A DNA stretch of 36,771 nucleotides, taken from the NCBI GenBank assembly GCA_003152165.1, contig PLZO01000119.1, positions 1-36,771 of the forward strand, read 5' to 3'. This stretch comes from Chloroflexota bacterium. GTDB taxonomy: Bacteria; Chloroflexota; Limnocylindria; Limnocylindrales; CSP1-4. Under the pieces are notes generated by a model. That model was not told where the DNA came from and made no database searches. It saw nothing but the letters and a program-made list of their open reading frames with translations. Made by a program: the position numbers and the translations under genes. How positions within the stretch are numbered: the first letter of the stretch is position 1; every line of letters starts with the position of its first letter. Shown piece by piece: positions 26,291 to 33,714 of the stretch.

Positions 26291-26700
26291 TCGATCCGGA
26301 CCTGGAGCCGGCCGAAGTCAGCCTCGACCTCGACCTCGTGGGTGTTCTGCCTGATGGACGGGTCGGCGATGACCCGGACCTCCGTCCGGTCGAAGCCGAT
26401 CCCGGTGATGCTCACGGCGACGACGGCGTTGATATTGGCCGGGAAGAGCTTCCTTGCCGCCCGTGCCGGCCGGCATACACCGCGCGCGGCTCGCCGGAGC
26501 GGATGACCTCGGCCGCATCGTCGTGATCGAGCAGGGTGTGGGGCGGCTTCCGGACAGAATGGACGACCCGATCCAGGTCGCCGACGGCGGCCGCGGAGAT
26601 CGCGTCGAGCGCCCCAGACGGTATCCCCAGGCGGCTTGCGCCCGCGGATACCGCTCGTTGGACCTCGGCCAACAGCTCCGCGTCGGCCGTTGTCGACTCC
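26285..26700 (-). pseudogene. L-aspartate dehydrogenase (NadX, DUF108) remnant
   Basis: The minus strand reads AELLAEVQRAVSAGASRLGI, PSGALDAISAAAVGDLDRVV, VIRSGEPRAVYAG and, after a frameshift near 26470, RKLFPANINAVVAVSITGIG, FDRTEVRVIADPSIRQNTHE and VEVEADFGRLQVRIENIP. This is the C-terminal catalytic part of NadX-type aspartate dehydrogenase. The NAD-binding half is missing. It ends against the TauE/SafE remnant. A minus-strand segment further upstream (26700-26778, starting MAEPVSDPYLPVQDK) is not recognised. Confidence 0.75.
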
Positions 26701-26844
26701 CGTGCGCGGGGCCGGATTGAGGTCGGTGTACGCTTTGTCCTGCACCGGCAGATACGGATCCGAGACCGGCTCCGCCATCGTCGCTGCCTCCTCGAATCGT
26801 CATCCGTCGTCGCCGAGGCCGCCGCGAGGTCTTCGCTGCACCGT

Positions 26845-26901
26845 TTGCCGCCCGGGGGATCCTGGCGCTAGGATAGTGTGCGAGTGTAGGCGCTCGCACA
26901 C
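26845..26901 (+). promoter_or_regulatory. Promoter and nine-base inverted repeat before the lyase gene
   Basis: TTGCCG (26845-26850) and TAGGAT (26869-26874) are 18 bases apart. GTGTGCGAG (26876-26884) and CTCGCACAC (26893-26901) follow as perfect arms around an eight-base centre that contains TGTAGG. The ribosome site CGGAG (26901-26905) begins at the last base of the right arm. An operator at the start site, or an mRNA hairpin limiting translation, would both fit. The half-site differs from TGTAYGCA, so it may answer to another regulator. Confidence 0.55.
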
Positions 26902-26910
26902 GGAGTTTTG

Positions 26911-27819
26911 ATGGCGCGACTTACCGCGGGACCCGCCGATGGCAGCCCCGGCGCGACCCCGGGCCGGCGCCTGCGCGTGCTGCTCGACCGGCCGGAACCG
27001 TTGGTCCTGCCCGGCTGCAGCGATGCCCTGACCGCGCGCCTCGCCGTCGCGGCCGGCTTCGAGGCCGTCTATGCGACGGGAGCTGGGATCGCCAATACCC
27101 TGCTCGGCGTGCCCGATGTCGGGCTGACGACCATGACCGAGCTCGTAGACCAGGTCGCCCGGATCGCCGCCGCGGTCAATGTCCCGATCGTGGCTGACCT
27201 CGATACGGGGTTCGGCAACGCCATCAACGCCCGCCGTGCGGTCACCGAATTCGAGCGGGCCGGTGTCGCCGGGATCCAGATCGAGGATCAGGTATTCCCG
27301 AAGCGCTGCGGCCACTTCGGCGGCAAGGAGATCATTCCGCTGGCGGAGATGCTGGCCAAGCTCCAGGCCGTGCTGGAGGCGCGCCGCGATCCGGCCCTCG
27401 TCGTGATCGCCCGCACGGACGCGCTCGCCACCGATGGCTTCGACGCTGCGATCGAGCGCGGTCGGGCCTTCGCCGAGGCCGGTGCCGACATCGTCTTCAT
27501 CGAGGCGCCGGTCCTCCTCGACGAGCTGAAGGCCCTGCCCGGCCGCGTTCCGGCGCCGCTCCTCGCGAACATGGTCGAGGGCGGCCGAACGCCCTTGCTC
27601 GGAGCAGACGAGCTCGGTGCCATGGGCTACCGGATCGTCCTCTTCGCGAATACAGCCATGCGCGTGGGTGCGCGCGCGATGCGCGACGCCCTGACCGAGC
27701 TTCGGGCGACCGGCGATAGCCGGCCGTTGCAGGATCGGATGCTGAACTGGGAGGACCGGCAGGCGCTCGTCGGTCTGCCAGAGATCGAAGCCCTCGAAGC
27801 GCGCTATCGAGTCGACTGA
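26911..27819 (+). CDS. Isocitrate lyase/PEP mutase family C-C lyase (2,3-dimethylmalate or methylisocitrate lyase type)
   Basis: The 302-residue enzyme has the superfamily motifs: VLPGCSDALTARLAVAAGFE, VYATGAG, IVADLDTGFGNAINARRAV, GVAGIQIEDQVFPKRCGHFG with the catalytic KRCGH loop, then VIARTDALA and ANMVEGGRTPLL. The intact KRCGH cysteine argues for a lyase that splits a malate-type acid, as in methylisocitrate lyase or 2,3-dimethylmalate lyase, rather than for a PEP mutase or hydrolase without it. GGAG lies 5 bases before the ATG. The PrpF-type isomerase follows after 46 bases in the same direction, so the two probably act in sequence. Confidence 0.85.
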   Translation: MARLTAGPADGSPGATPGRRLRVLLDRPEPLVLPGCSDALTARLAVAAGFEAVYATGAGIANTLLGVPDVGLTTMTELVDQVARIAAAVNVPIVADLDTGFGNAINARRAVTEFERAGVAGIQIEDQVFPKRCGHFGGKEIIPLAEMLAKLQAVLEARRDPALVVIARTDALATDGFDAAIERGRAFAEAGADIVFIEAPVLLDELKALPGRVPAPLLANMVEGGRTPLLGADELGAMGYRIVLFANTAMRVGARAMRDALTELRATGDSRPLQDRMLNWEDRQALVGLPEIEALEARYRVD

Positions 27820-27865
27820 AGCGGACCGACGAGCGTTGCGCTTGTGGCCGGTCGGAGGTGTGAAC

Positions 27866-29038
27866 GTGTTAAGTGATTCGGTCCCGGTGCGCTGCTCCAT
27901 CCTGCGCGGTGGGACGAGCAAAGCCGTCTTCTTCCTCGCCAACGATCTGCCGCCGGACCGCCCCTCGATGGAGCCGCTCCTGCTGAGCGTCTTCGGCAGC
28001 CCGGACATCCGGCAGATCGACGGCCTCGGCGGAGCGACCTCGCAGACGAGCAAGGCGGCGATCATCGGCGCCCCAAGTCACTCCGGCGCCGATGTCGACT
28101 ACACGTTCGCCCAGGTGAGCGTCGGCGAGCAGCTGGTTGACTGGGGCGGCAACTGCGGCAACATCTCGGCCGCCGTCGGGCCGTTCGCCATCGACCAGGG
28201 CTTCGTCCGGGCCGCCGAGCCGGTCACGACCGTCCGCGTCCACAACACCAACACCGGCAAGATCATCCTCGAGCACGTGCCCGTGCGCGGCGGCCGCGCC
28301 GCCTCGGAGGGCGATTACGCGGTCCCCGGTGTGCCCGGGACAAGCGCCCGCATCCTGCTCGAGTTCAGCGATCCGGCCGGGTCGCTCACCGGCAAGCTGC
28401 TGCCGACGGACCGGCCGTGCGACGAAGTCAAGCTCGACGACGGGCGGACCTTCCAGGTCTCGATCGTCGACGCGGCAAACCCGGTCGTCTTCGTCGCCGC
28501 GGAGGCCCTCGGCTTCAGTGGGACTGAGTTGCCGCTCGACATCGAGGCCGCCACCGCGGCGACCGACACCCTGGAGGCGATCCGCGGCGTCGTCGCGGAG
28601 TGGCTGGGGCTCGTGCCGGACCGGCACGACGCGACGAAGGTGACACCGGGCCTGCCGAAGGTCGGGTTCGTGGCTCGCCCGATGGCCTACCGGACCACCG
28701 CCGGCGTCGACGTTCCGGAGAGCTCGGTCGACCTCACTGGCAGGCTCATGTCGATGCAGACTGCCCATCGCTCCTACATGGTGACCGGCGCGATCGCGAC
28801 CGCGGCCGCGGCCTTCATCGACGGCACGATCGTCAACGCCCTAGTCCGACCGATCGGCCAGCGACCGATCGCCGAGAGCATCCGGATCGGCCATCCCTAC
28901 GGCGTGATGGAGGCCGTCATCAACGGCGATGGACCCGCGGCCGCTCCGGTCATCCGGGGTGTCGCCATCGGTCGGACGGCTCGCCACATCCTCGACGGCC
29001 AAGTCTGGGTCCCGCGCGGGTTGTTGCCGGCCGGCTGA
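27866..29038 (+). CDS. PrpF family isomerase (methylitaconate isomerase/4-oxalomesaconate tautomerase type)
   Basis: The 390-residue protein shares the diaminopimelate-epimerase-like fold of PrpF. Visible are CSILRGGTSKAVFFLANDLP, the QIDGLGGATSQTSKAAII segment, VDWGGNCGNISAAVGPFAI with the reactive cysteine, and near the end IRIGHPYGVMEAV. Known members move a double bond or tautomerise: AcnD partner PrpF, methylitaconate isomerase Mii, and 4-oxalomesaconate tautomerase GalD. The start is the GTG at 27866 with GGAGG 7 bases upstream. Pairing with a KRCGH lyase mirrors Mii and dimethylmalate lyase in nicotinate fermentation, but no dimethylmaleate hydratase is seen here. Confidence 0.85.
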   Translation: MLSDSVPVRCSILRGGTSKAVFFLANDLPPDRPSMEPLLLSVFGSPDIRQIDGLGGATSQTSKAAIIGAPSHSGADVDYTFAQVSVGEQLVDWGGNCGNISAAVGPFAIDQGFVRAAEPVTTVRVHNTNTGKIILEHVPVRGGRAASEGDYAVPGVPGTSARILLEFSDPAGSLTGKLLPTDRPCDEVKLDDGRTFQVSIVDAANPVVFVAAEALGFSGTELPLDIEAATAATDTLEAIRGVVAEWLGLVPDRHDATKVTPGLPKVGFVARPMAYRTTAGVDVPESSVDLTGRLMSMQTAHRSYMVTGAIATAAAAFIDGTIVNALVRPIGQRPIAESIRIGHPYGVMEAVINGDGPAAAPVIRGVAIGRTARHILDGQVWVPRGLLPAG

Positions 29039-29059
29039 GCCCGCCGAGCTCGTCGCGGG

Positions 29060-30079
29060 TCAGTAGGTGTCGAACATCCGCTGGATCTCCGTCACATCAC
29101 TCGTCTTCGTCAGACCGAGGGCAAGCAGGATGCGAGCCTTCCACGGCTGAAGGTTGTCGGCGGCCGACCAGCCCTTGCGCCGGAGCCCGGGACTGGTGAC
29201 GGTCCGGCCAGATCCCACCCGAGTGCCCTGGACGACGACCACGCCGGCCGCCGCCGCCCGGTCGAGGGCCGCGTCCTCCGCCGGGGTCGGGCGACCCGCG
29301 CCGGTCCCGGCGCTAACGATCCCGCGCGTGCCCGCGGCGACCGCAGCGTCGATCATCACGCCGTCCGCGCCGAGGTAGGAGACGACGACATCTACCCTGG
29401 GGAGGGCGTCGATATCGGTCAGATCGAATTCCGTCTCGGTCGTGTGCGTCCGCAGCGGCCGGTGATAGAAGAGGACGCGACCGTCGTTGTCGGCATACCC
29501 GAGCGGTCCCAGATCGCGGCCCTGGAAGGTCTCGACGCGGTAGGTCGCGGTCTTCGTCACGTCACGTGCGGAGAGGATGGTGTCGTTGAGGACGATCAGG
29601 ACACCCATCCCGCGCGACGCTTCGGTGGCCGCCACCCGGACGCCGCTGAGCAGGTTCAGATAGCCGTCGGCCGAGATCGCCGATGACGGTCGCATCGCGC
29701 CGACGATGACGACCGGCCGATCGCGCTTGAGGGTCAGGTGGAGGAAGTAGGCGGTCTCCTCGAGCGTGTTCGTGCCGTGGGTGATGACCACCCCATCGGC
29801 CCGGTCCTCGTCGAAGATCTGGTGGATGAGTGCGACCAGGTCGAACAGGTCCTGGTTCTTGATCGACTGGCTGGGGAGCCGCCGGAACGGGATCTCCTCG
29901 ACGTCCGCGATCGAGGCCAATTCCGGGACGCGGGCGACGAGCTCGCCGTCCTCAAGACGCTTGTTGGCCTCGATGTAGAAGGCCAGGTCGAGCCGGTCGA
30001 CACCGACCGAATCGATCGTCCCGCCAGTGAAGATCAGGGCAACCCGCGGACGCTGCTCGATGTGACTCACTCCCGACAT
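29060..30079 (-). CDS. Asparaginase/glutaminase family protein (L-asparaginase type II-like)
   Basis: The 339-residue protein has both threonine active-site signatures: VALIFTGGTIDSVG near residue 15 and GVVITHGTNTLEETAYFLHL near residue 100, followed by VIVGAMRPSSAISADGYLNL. These fit homologues that hydrolyse asparagine or a related amide. There is no signal peptide, so it is cytoplasmic. GAGG precedes the ATG by about 6 bases. It lies downstream of gntR in the same direction (118-base gap). In this setting it may hydrolyse a catabolic amide intermediate rather than asparagine (inference). Confidence 0.87.
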   Translation of the reverse strand: MSGVSHIEQRPRVALIFTGGTIDSVGVDRLDLAFYIEANKRLEDGELVARVPELASIADVEEIPFRRLPSQSIKNQDLFDLVALIHQIFDEDRADGVVITHGTNTLEETAYFLHLTLKRDRPVVIVGAMRPSSAISADGYLNLLSGVRVAATEASRGMGVLIVLNDTILSARDVTKTATYRVETFQGRDLGPLGYADNDGRVLFYHRPLRTHTTETEFDLTDIDALPRVDVVVSYLGADGVMIDAAVAAGTRGIVSAGTGAGRPTPAEDAALDRAAAAGVVVVQGTRVGSGRTVTSPGLRRKGWSAADNLQPWKARILLALGLTKTSDVTEIQRMFDTY

Positions 30080-30197
30080 AGCTCACCTCGGATCAGCGCG
30101 AAAACACACTTGTGGACACTGCTCTCCCGTGCGCTCGGACGGGTCCATCCGAGATGCGGGGAGGCGAAGCCAGAGGTCTGGATCGGGGATCGCCCGA

Positions 30198-30884
30198 TCA
30201 CGCGAGCTGCTTCTCGAATTCCTGGAGCTGCAGTCGGACGAGGTACTCGCGAGCCGCCGTGAGGTGGGAGCGCGACGCGGTCTCCGCGTCCTCCGGGTCG
30301 TGGGCCTCGAGGGCCGCGACGATGGCCCGGTGCTCGGCAAGGACGTGGTCGACGCGCTCGGGACTGGCGAACGGCAACGTCGTGAAGCGGCGAATGAACT
30401 CGCGCAGGTTGCGCCCTAGTTGTTCGAGCATCGGATTGCCCGCAGCGGCGTAGATCACGTCGTGGAAATGGGTGTTCGCCACGATGACCTGCTCGCGCCG
30501 ACCGTTGGCGATCGCCTCCTCCATCGATTCGACGACGACGCGCAGCCGGCCGAGCTCGGACGGCGTGATCCGATGGGCTGCCAGGCGGGCGGCCAGCCCA
30601 TCGAGCGCCTCGCGAACGATGAACACATTTTCGATCTCGCGAGCGTCCGGAGCATGGACGACCGTGCCCCGTGCCGGGTCGGCGAAAACGAGGTTCTCGA
30701 CAGCGAGGCGCTTGAGCGCCTCTCGCACCGGGGTACGGCTGACGCTGAACTCGGCCGCGATCGACAACTCGACGAGCCTCATGTCCGGCGCCAACGCTCC
30801 GGAGATGATCTGCTCCTTGAGCGATTGATAGACAAACTCGCTTCTCTGCAAGCCGTCTTTACGGGTCACATGGTTTGTACGCAT
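30198..30884 (-). CDS. GntR family regulator with FCD ligand domain
   Basis: The 228-residue regulator has an N-terminal winged helix (FVYQSLKEQIISGALAPDMR, then LSIAAEFSVSRTPVREALKR, about residues 17-70) and a C-terminal all-helical FCD domain. In the latter, FIVREALDGLAARLAA, NTHFHDVIYAAAGNPMLEQL and VDHVLAEHRAIVAALEAHD hold the metal/ligand residues. FCD regulators usually repress catabolic genes until an organic acid binds. The start codon overlaps a TGTACGCA site, and similar sites lie upstream of most operons in this island, so it probably controls itself and them (inference). Confidence 0.9.
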   Translation of the reverse strand: MRTNHVTRKDGLQRSEFVYQSLKEQIISGALAPDMRLVELSIAAEFSVSRTPVREALKRLAVENLVFADPARGTVVHAPDAREIENVFIVREALDGLAARLAAHRITPSELGRLRVVVESMEEAIANGRREQVIVANTHFHDVIYAAAGNPMLEQLGRNLREFIRRFTTLPFASPERVDHVLAEHRAIVAALEAHDPEDAETASRSHLTAAREYLVRLQLQEFEKQLA

Positions 30885-31078
30885 CGCCTATCCATTAGCA
30901 GGACCTGCTGGCGTTACGGCATATCCCCGTATGCAACTGATCCCCCGCAGTATAGGCGACTTTCCCCAGACGAACACCCGCTTTCCCGTCGTCCCTGCGG
31001 GCCTGGCGAGGAGCCGTGCGTGCTTGGCGTCGCCCGACGGTGGGCTATATCCGCCTGGGATTCGCTTGCATACTGTTG
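30876..31078. promoter_or_regulatory. Intergenic control region of gntR and the hydratase-family gene
   Basis: Three sites of the shared motif lie in this divergent region: TGTACGCA across the gntR start (30876-30883), CGTATGCAACTG (30928-30939), and CTTGCATACTG (31065-31075), the last 36 bases before the hydratase-family ATG. The second and third contain GTATGCAA in opposite orientations. Clear -35 boxes were not found. The layout suits autoregulation of gntR and control of the neighbouring gene. Confidence 0.5.
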
Positions 31079-31111
31079 CCGTCACGCAGCGCAAAATGGA
31101 GGCGACTCTCG

Positions 31112-31936
31112 ATGGCGAACAGCTATAGCGGTCTCGTGGTGTCTCAATCCGGCCAGGTTGCGACGATCGGGATGCGCCCATCGGGTGACGTCCAGTACGT
31201 ACGCGGAGCCGACGATCCGCTCCCGGTCTTCTTCCCCAAGCACAAGCAGCTCGGCCTGGCTCTCGAGGAGCTGCGCGCCGACAACTCGATCCGGGTGATC
31301 GTGCTGACCGGGCTAAGTGACGTCTTCTTCGTGCCACCCAGCGGGGCGCCCGGGCCGAAGTCGCGCCATAACCCGGGCGAGGATTGGGACCTGACCGTCG
31401 GCCTGGCACGAACGCTCCAGGCATTCATCGAGATCGAGAAGCCGATCATTGCCCGGGTCAACGGCGATGCGATCGGGTTCGGGTCCAGCCTGGCCTTTGC
31501 CTCCGACTTCATCATCGCCGCCGAGGACGCCGTGATCGCCGACTACCACCTGGGCATGGGCGAGACGGGCTATGGTCGGTCTGACGTTGGAGTGGTCCCC
31601 GGCGACGGTGGCTCGGTCTTCGTGCCGATGCACATGCCGCCGGCGATGGCCAAGGAATTCCTGTTCCTGGCCCGGCCGTATACGGGCGCCGACCTGGCGG
31701 CCCTTGGGATCGTCAACCGGGCGGTGCCGCTCGCCGACCTCGACGCGACCGTCGACGAGTTCTGCCGGCGCCTGCTCCTCCGCTCGTCCCATGCGCTCGG
31801 CTTCGCCAAGCGGGTCGTCAACCGGCGGATCGCCGAAAACTTCAACCTCACCTTCGACTCGGCCTGGGCGTATGAGATGGCGAACTTCTACATGCACCTG
31901 GCCGCCACCGATGAACGGGGTCGCACGGAGTTGTGA
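31112..31936 (+). CDS. Enoyl-CoA hydratase/isomerase family protein
   Basis: The 274-residue crotonase-fold protein shows VIVLTGLSDVFFVPPSG, KPIIARVNGDAIGFGSSLAF (second oxyanion-hole segment), ASDFIIAAEDAVIADYHLGM and VVPGDGGSVFVP. It would act on a CoA thioester as hydratase, isomerase or thioesterase; the crotonase family also includes the 2-oxoglutaroyl-CoA hydrolase of furoate breakdown. The GAxxGGG loop is altered to DAIGFGSS, so hydratase activity is not assured. The ATG at 31112 has GGAGG 9 bases upstream; a longer frame from 31016 would overlap the operator. Confidence 0.85.
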   Translation: MANSYSGLVVSQSGQVATIGMRPSGDVQYVRGADDPLPVFFPKHKQLGLALEELRADNSIRVIVLTGLSDVFFVPPSGAPGPKSRHNPGEDWDLTVGLARTLQAFIEIEKPIIARVNGDAIGFGSSLAFASDFIIAAEDAVIADYHLGMGETGYGRSDVGVVPGDGGSVFVPMHMPPAMAKEFLFLARPYTGADLAALGIVNRAVPLADLDATVDEFCRRLLLRSSHALGFAKRVVNRRIAENFNLTFDSAWAYEMANFYMHLAATDERGRTEL

Positions 31937-32029
31937 GTGACCGATCCTCGGCCCATCCGGCGCTGCGCAGGCGTCGCCTGATCCGCGGGACGCGGGAGGA
32001 ACCACCCTTCATGACGGAACGGCACCGCG

Positions 32030-32228
32030 CCGCCGCGGTTCGACGCGCACCTCGGGCCGGCTTTCATCGTCAGCGACTGCTACATCGACGCGGACGACTG
32101 GGCGACGGACCTCGAGGCGGCTCGCGGTTCGGCTACACGCTCCTCTGGTTGCTGTTGGCGGCGAACCGGGCTGCGCTGCTGCTTCGGCCCTCTCATCCAA
32201 GATCGGCCTGGCGACAGGTTTCACCTAG
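32030..32228 (+). pseudogene. NRAMP (MntH-like) metal transporter fragment
   Basis: Two frames give FDAHLGPAFIVSDCYIDADD, then WATDLEAARG, then SRFGYTLLWLLLAANRAALL and, after another shift, ALSSKIGLATGFT. This matches the first helices of NRAMP proteins (LGPAFIVSVAYIDPGN and GYTLLWV). The rest is missing. The region from 31937 to 32030 shows nothing I recognise. Confidence 0.7.
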
Positions 32229-32304
32229 TGCGACGGAACTGCAGCTCTTCTTCGAGACCATCCTGCCGGCCGCCCTGCTGATGATCTTCGCCGGGCTGCG
32301 GCTG

Positions 32305-32440
32305 GACATGAGCCGAGCGGCAGCGATGGCGCTGGCCCCGCACCGGATCCGGGTCAACACTCTCGCGCCTACCCAGACGGGTCGTCCGGTCGGGATGGCC
32401 AACGAGGAATTCTCGGCCGATCGAGCCGGCGAATCTAAGC
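32305..32440 (+). pseudogene. Short-chain dehydrogenase C-terminal fragment
   Basis: The reading LDMSRAAAMALAPHRIRVNT, then LAPTQTGRPVGMANEEF, fits the helix after the catalytic Tyr-Lys and the RVNTLAP..T strand of SDR proteins. The catalytic YxxxK is not present. It shares an open frame with the NRAMP fragment, which creates a false 181-codon gene starting at 31933. The gap between the two (32228-32305) has a hydrophobic stretch I cannot place. Positions 32440-32640 hold nothing I recognise. Confidence 0.6.
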
Positions 32441-32639
32441 CCGGATCCGCCGAAGTTCGGGCTGGTGACGTCGGTTGACGGCCGGAATGCCTTCTGACCA
32501 CCTCAAGTAACCGTCGGCAAGGCGATCGCAGGCGTCGATCCGGTGCCTGTGGACGGGCGAAAGCGCGCCAGCCGCTCGAACGGGATCCAGTCGCCGACGG
32601 CCAGGCGGGCTCCCGCCAGCCCCGAAGCGGCGGTCAGTC

Positions 32640-33351
32640 CGTCAGGGGCCGATCAGGCCAGGAGCGGGATCGCCCGGAGTCGCCCGAGTGCGGTGCTCCA
32701 GCCACTGGCCCACGGCCAGCGAGCCGCCAGGTGGGCCGGAGGCGACGAGCCGAGCGGGTCAGCCGGCCCGCCACGTTGAACAGTCGCCGGCGGAGCGTCT
32801 TGATCGTGACGATCCCTTCGCCCAGGCCGAGCCGGGCCGTCCAGCGGGTCTGGTTGTGGGCGAGCACCTGGACCGCCAGCCAGGCCCCGTTGGCGGCGAA
32901 CTTCCCGGATAGCAGGTGATTGAGCCCCACCCCGTACTTATAGGTCCCGGATGGCGTTCTCGATCTCGGCATGACGCCGGTGATCGGCTTCGAGCTCCAG
33001 CGTCTCGCCGTCCCGGTCGGTGATGAAGGCATGGAAGTCGTACAGCGCGAAGAGCGCGAGCTGGCAACCAGGCGTCGGCTTCACCCGGCGGACGATGAGC
33101 CGGGCCGGTTTCGCGTCCTCCTCACCCTTGAACGGGGTGGACGTCGTCTCGGCGACGTCCACCCCGCCTGCGATCCAATACGGGATGGGCATCCAGGCCG
33201 CCTCGGGGATCGCCTCGATCAGTCGGCCGGTGGCTGGGCTCTGGCGGATCGTGATACTGAAGCGGACGCCCATCTTCCGGCAGACCGCGACGACCTCGTG
33301 GCCATAGAAGCCCGAGTCGGCCCGCATCGTGAGCTGCCCCGTGGCCCCCGC
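32640..33351 (-). pseudogene. IS1380-family transposase remnant
   Basis: The minus strand reads QLTMRADSGFYGHEVVAVCR, then PIPYWIAGGVDVAETTSTPF, HAFITDRDGETLELEADHRR, HAEIENAIRDL and, after a frameshift near 32940, YKYGVGLNHLLSGKFAANGA and WLAVQVLAHNQTRWTARLG. This is the C-terminal half of an IS1380 transposase, including the RADSGF and ADHRRHAEIEN motifs. The N-terminal half is absent upstream of 33351. Confidence 0.88.
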
Positions 33352-33358
33352 TGCTCCC

Positions 33359-33394
33359 CGCGCCGGAGGCGCACTCCGCGCCGGAGGCGCACTC
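33359..33394. repeat. 18-base tandem duplication
   Basis: An 18-base unit (33359-33376, beginning CGCGCCGG) is repeated exactly at 33377-33394, and a third copy starts with CGCGC. It lies at the broken end of the IS1380 remnant. It has no clear function and is probably replication slippage at the deletion join. From 33395 to 33492 I see nothing further. Confidence 0.8.
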
Positions 33395-33492
33395 CGCGCA
33401 GCTCCGGGCTATCAGGAACTCCTGCAGCACCCAAACCGACGCACGGGAAGTCCGAGGCGAGTGGAAACGGCCGGGCGTGAGCGGGCCCGAGG

Positions 33493-33705
33493 TCAGCGTT
33501 TCGGCCGGCTCGCGGTAATGACGCCGAGGCCGCCGACGAGAAGGACGACGACGGTGAGGAGCCATCCGGCCGCACCGGTATCGAACCCGAGCTGGATAAC
33601 GAGCCAGACGAGGACGAGGGCGACGATCGCACCCACGAAGAGCTCCGGCCGATCGCCGACGAGGAAGTCGTACCAGAAGGCCCCGAAGGCCCGGAGATAG
33701 CGCAC
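33493..33705 (-). CDS. Small membrane protein, second gene of a two-gene operon
   Basis: The 70-residue protein begins VRYLRAFGAFWYDFLVGDRP (GTG start) and has two membrane helices: FVGAIVALVLVWLVIQLGF and AAGWLLTVVVLLVGGLGV. AGGAGAAGGA lies just upstream of the GTG at 33705. It starts 9 bases after the COG4280-type gene and is surely co-transcribed. I do not recognise a named family; a role as a small partner of the upstream membrane protein is likely from the coupling. Confidence 0.72.
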   Translation of the reverse strand: MRYLRAFGAFWYDFLVGDRPELFVGAIVALVLVWLVIQLGFDTGAAGWLLTVVVLLVGGLGVITASRPKR

Positions 33706-33714
33706 GTCCTTCTC

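Noticed and set aside
22893-30079. Purine (xanthine to allantoin) degradation locus
   Set aside because: A xanthine-dehydrogenase-like family and an allantoinase-like hydrolase are present, but no urate oxidase, allantoicase or ureidoglycolate enzyme is seen, and UbiD, ThDP and PrpF-type enzymes do not fit.
31933-32478. 181-codon gene after the hydratase-family enzyme
   Set aside because: It is a chimera of NRAMP and SDR remnants; no complete domain.
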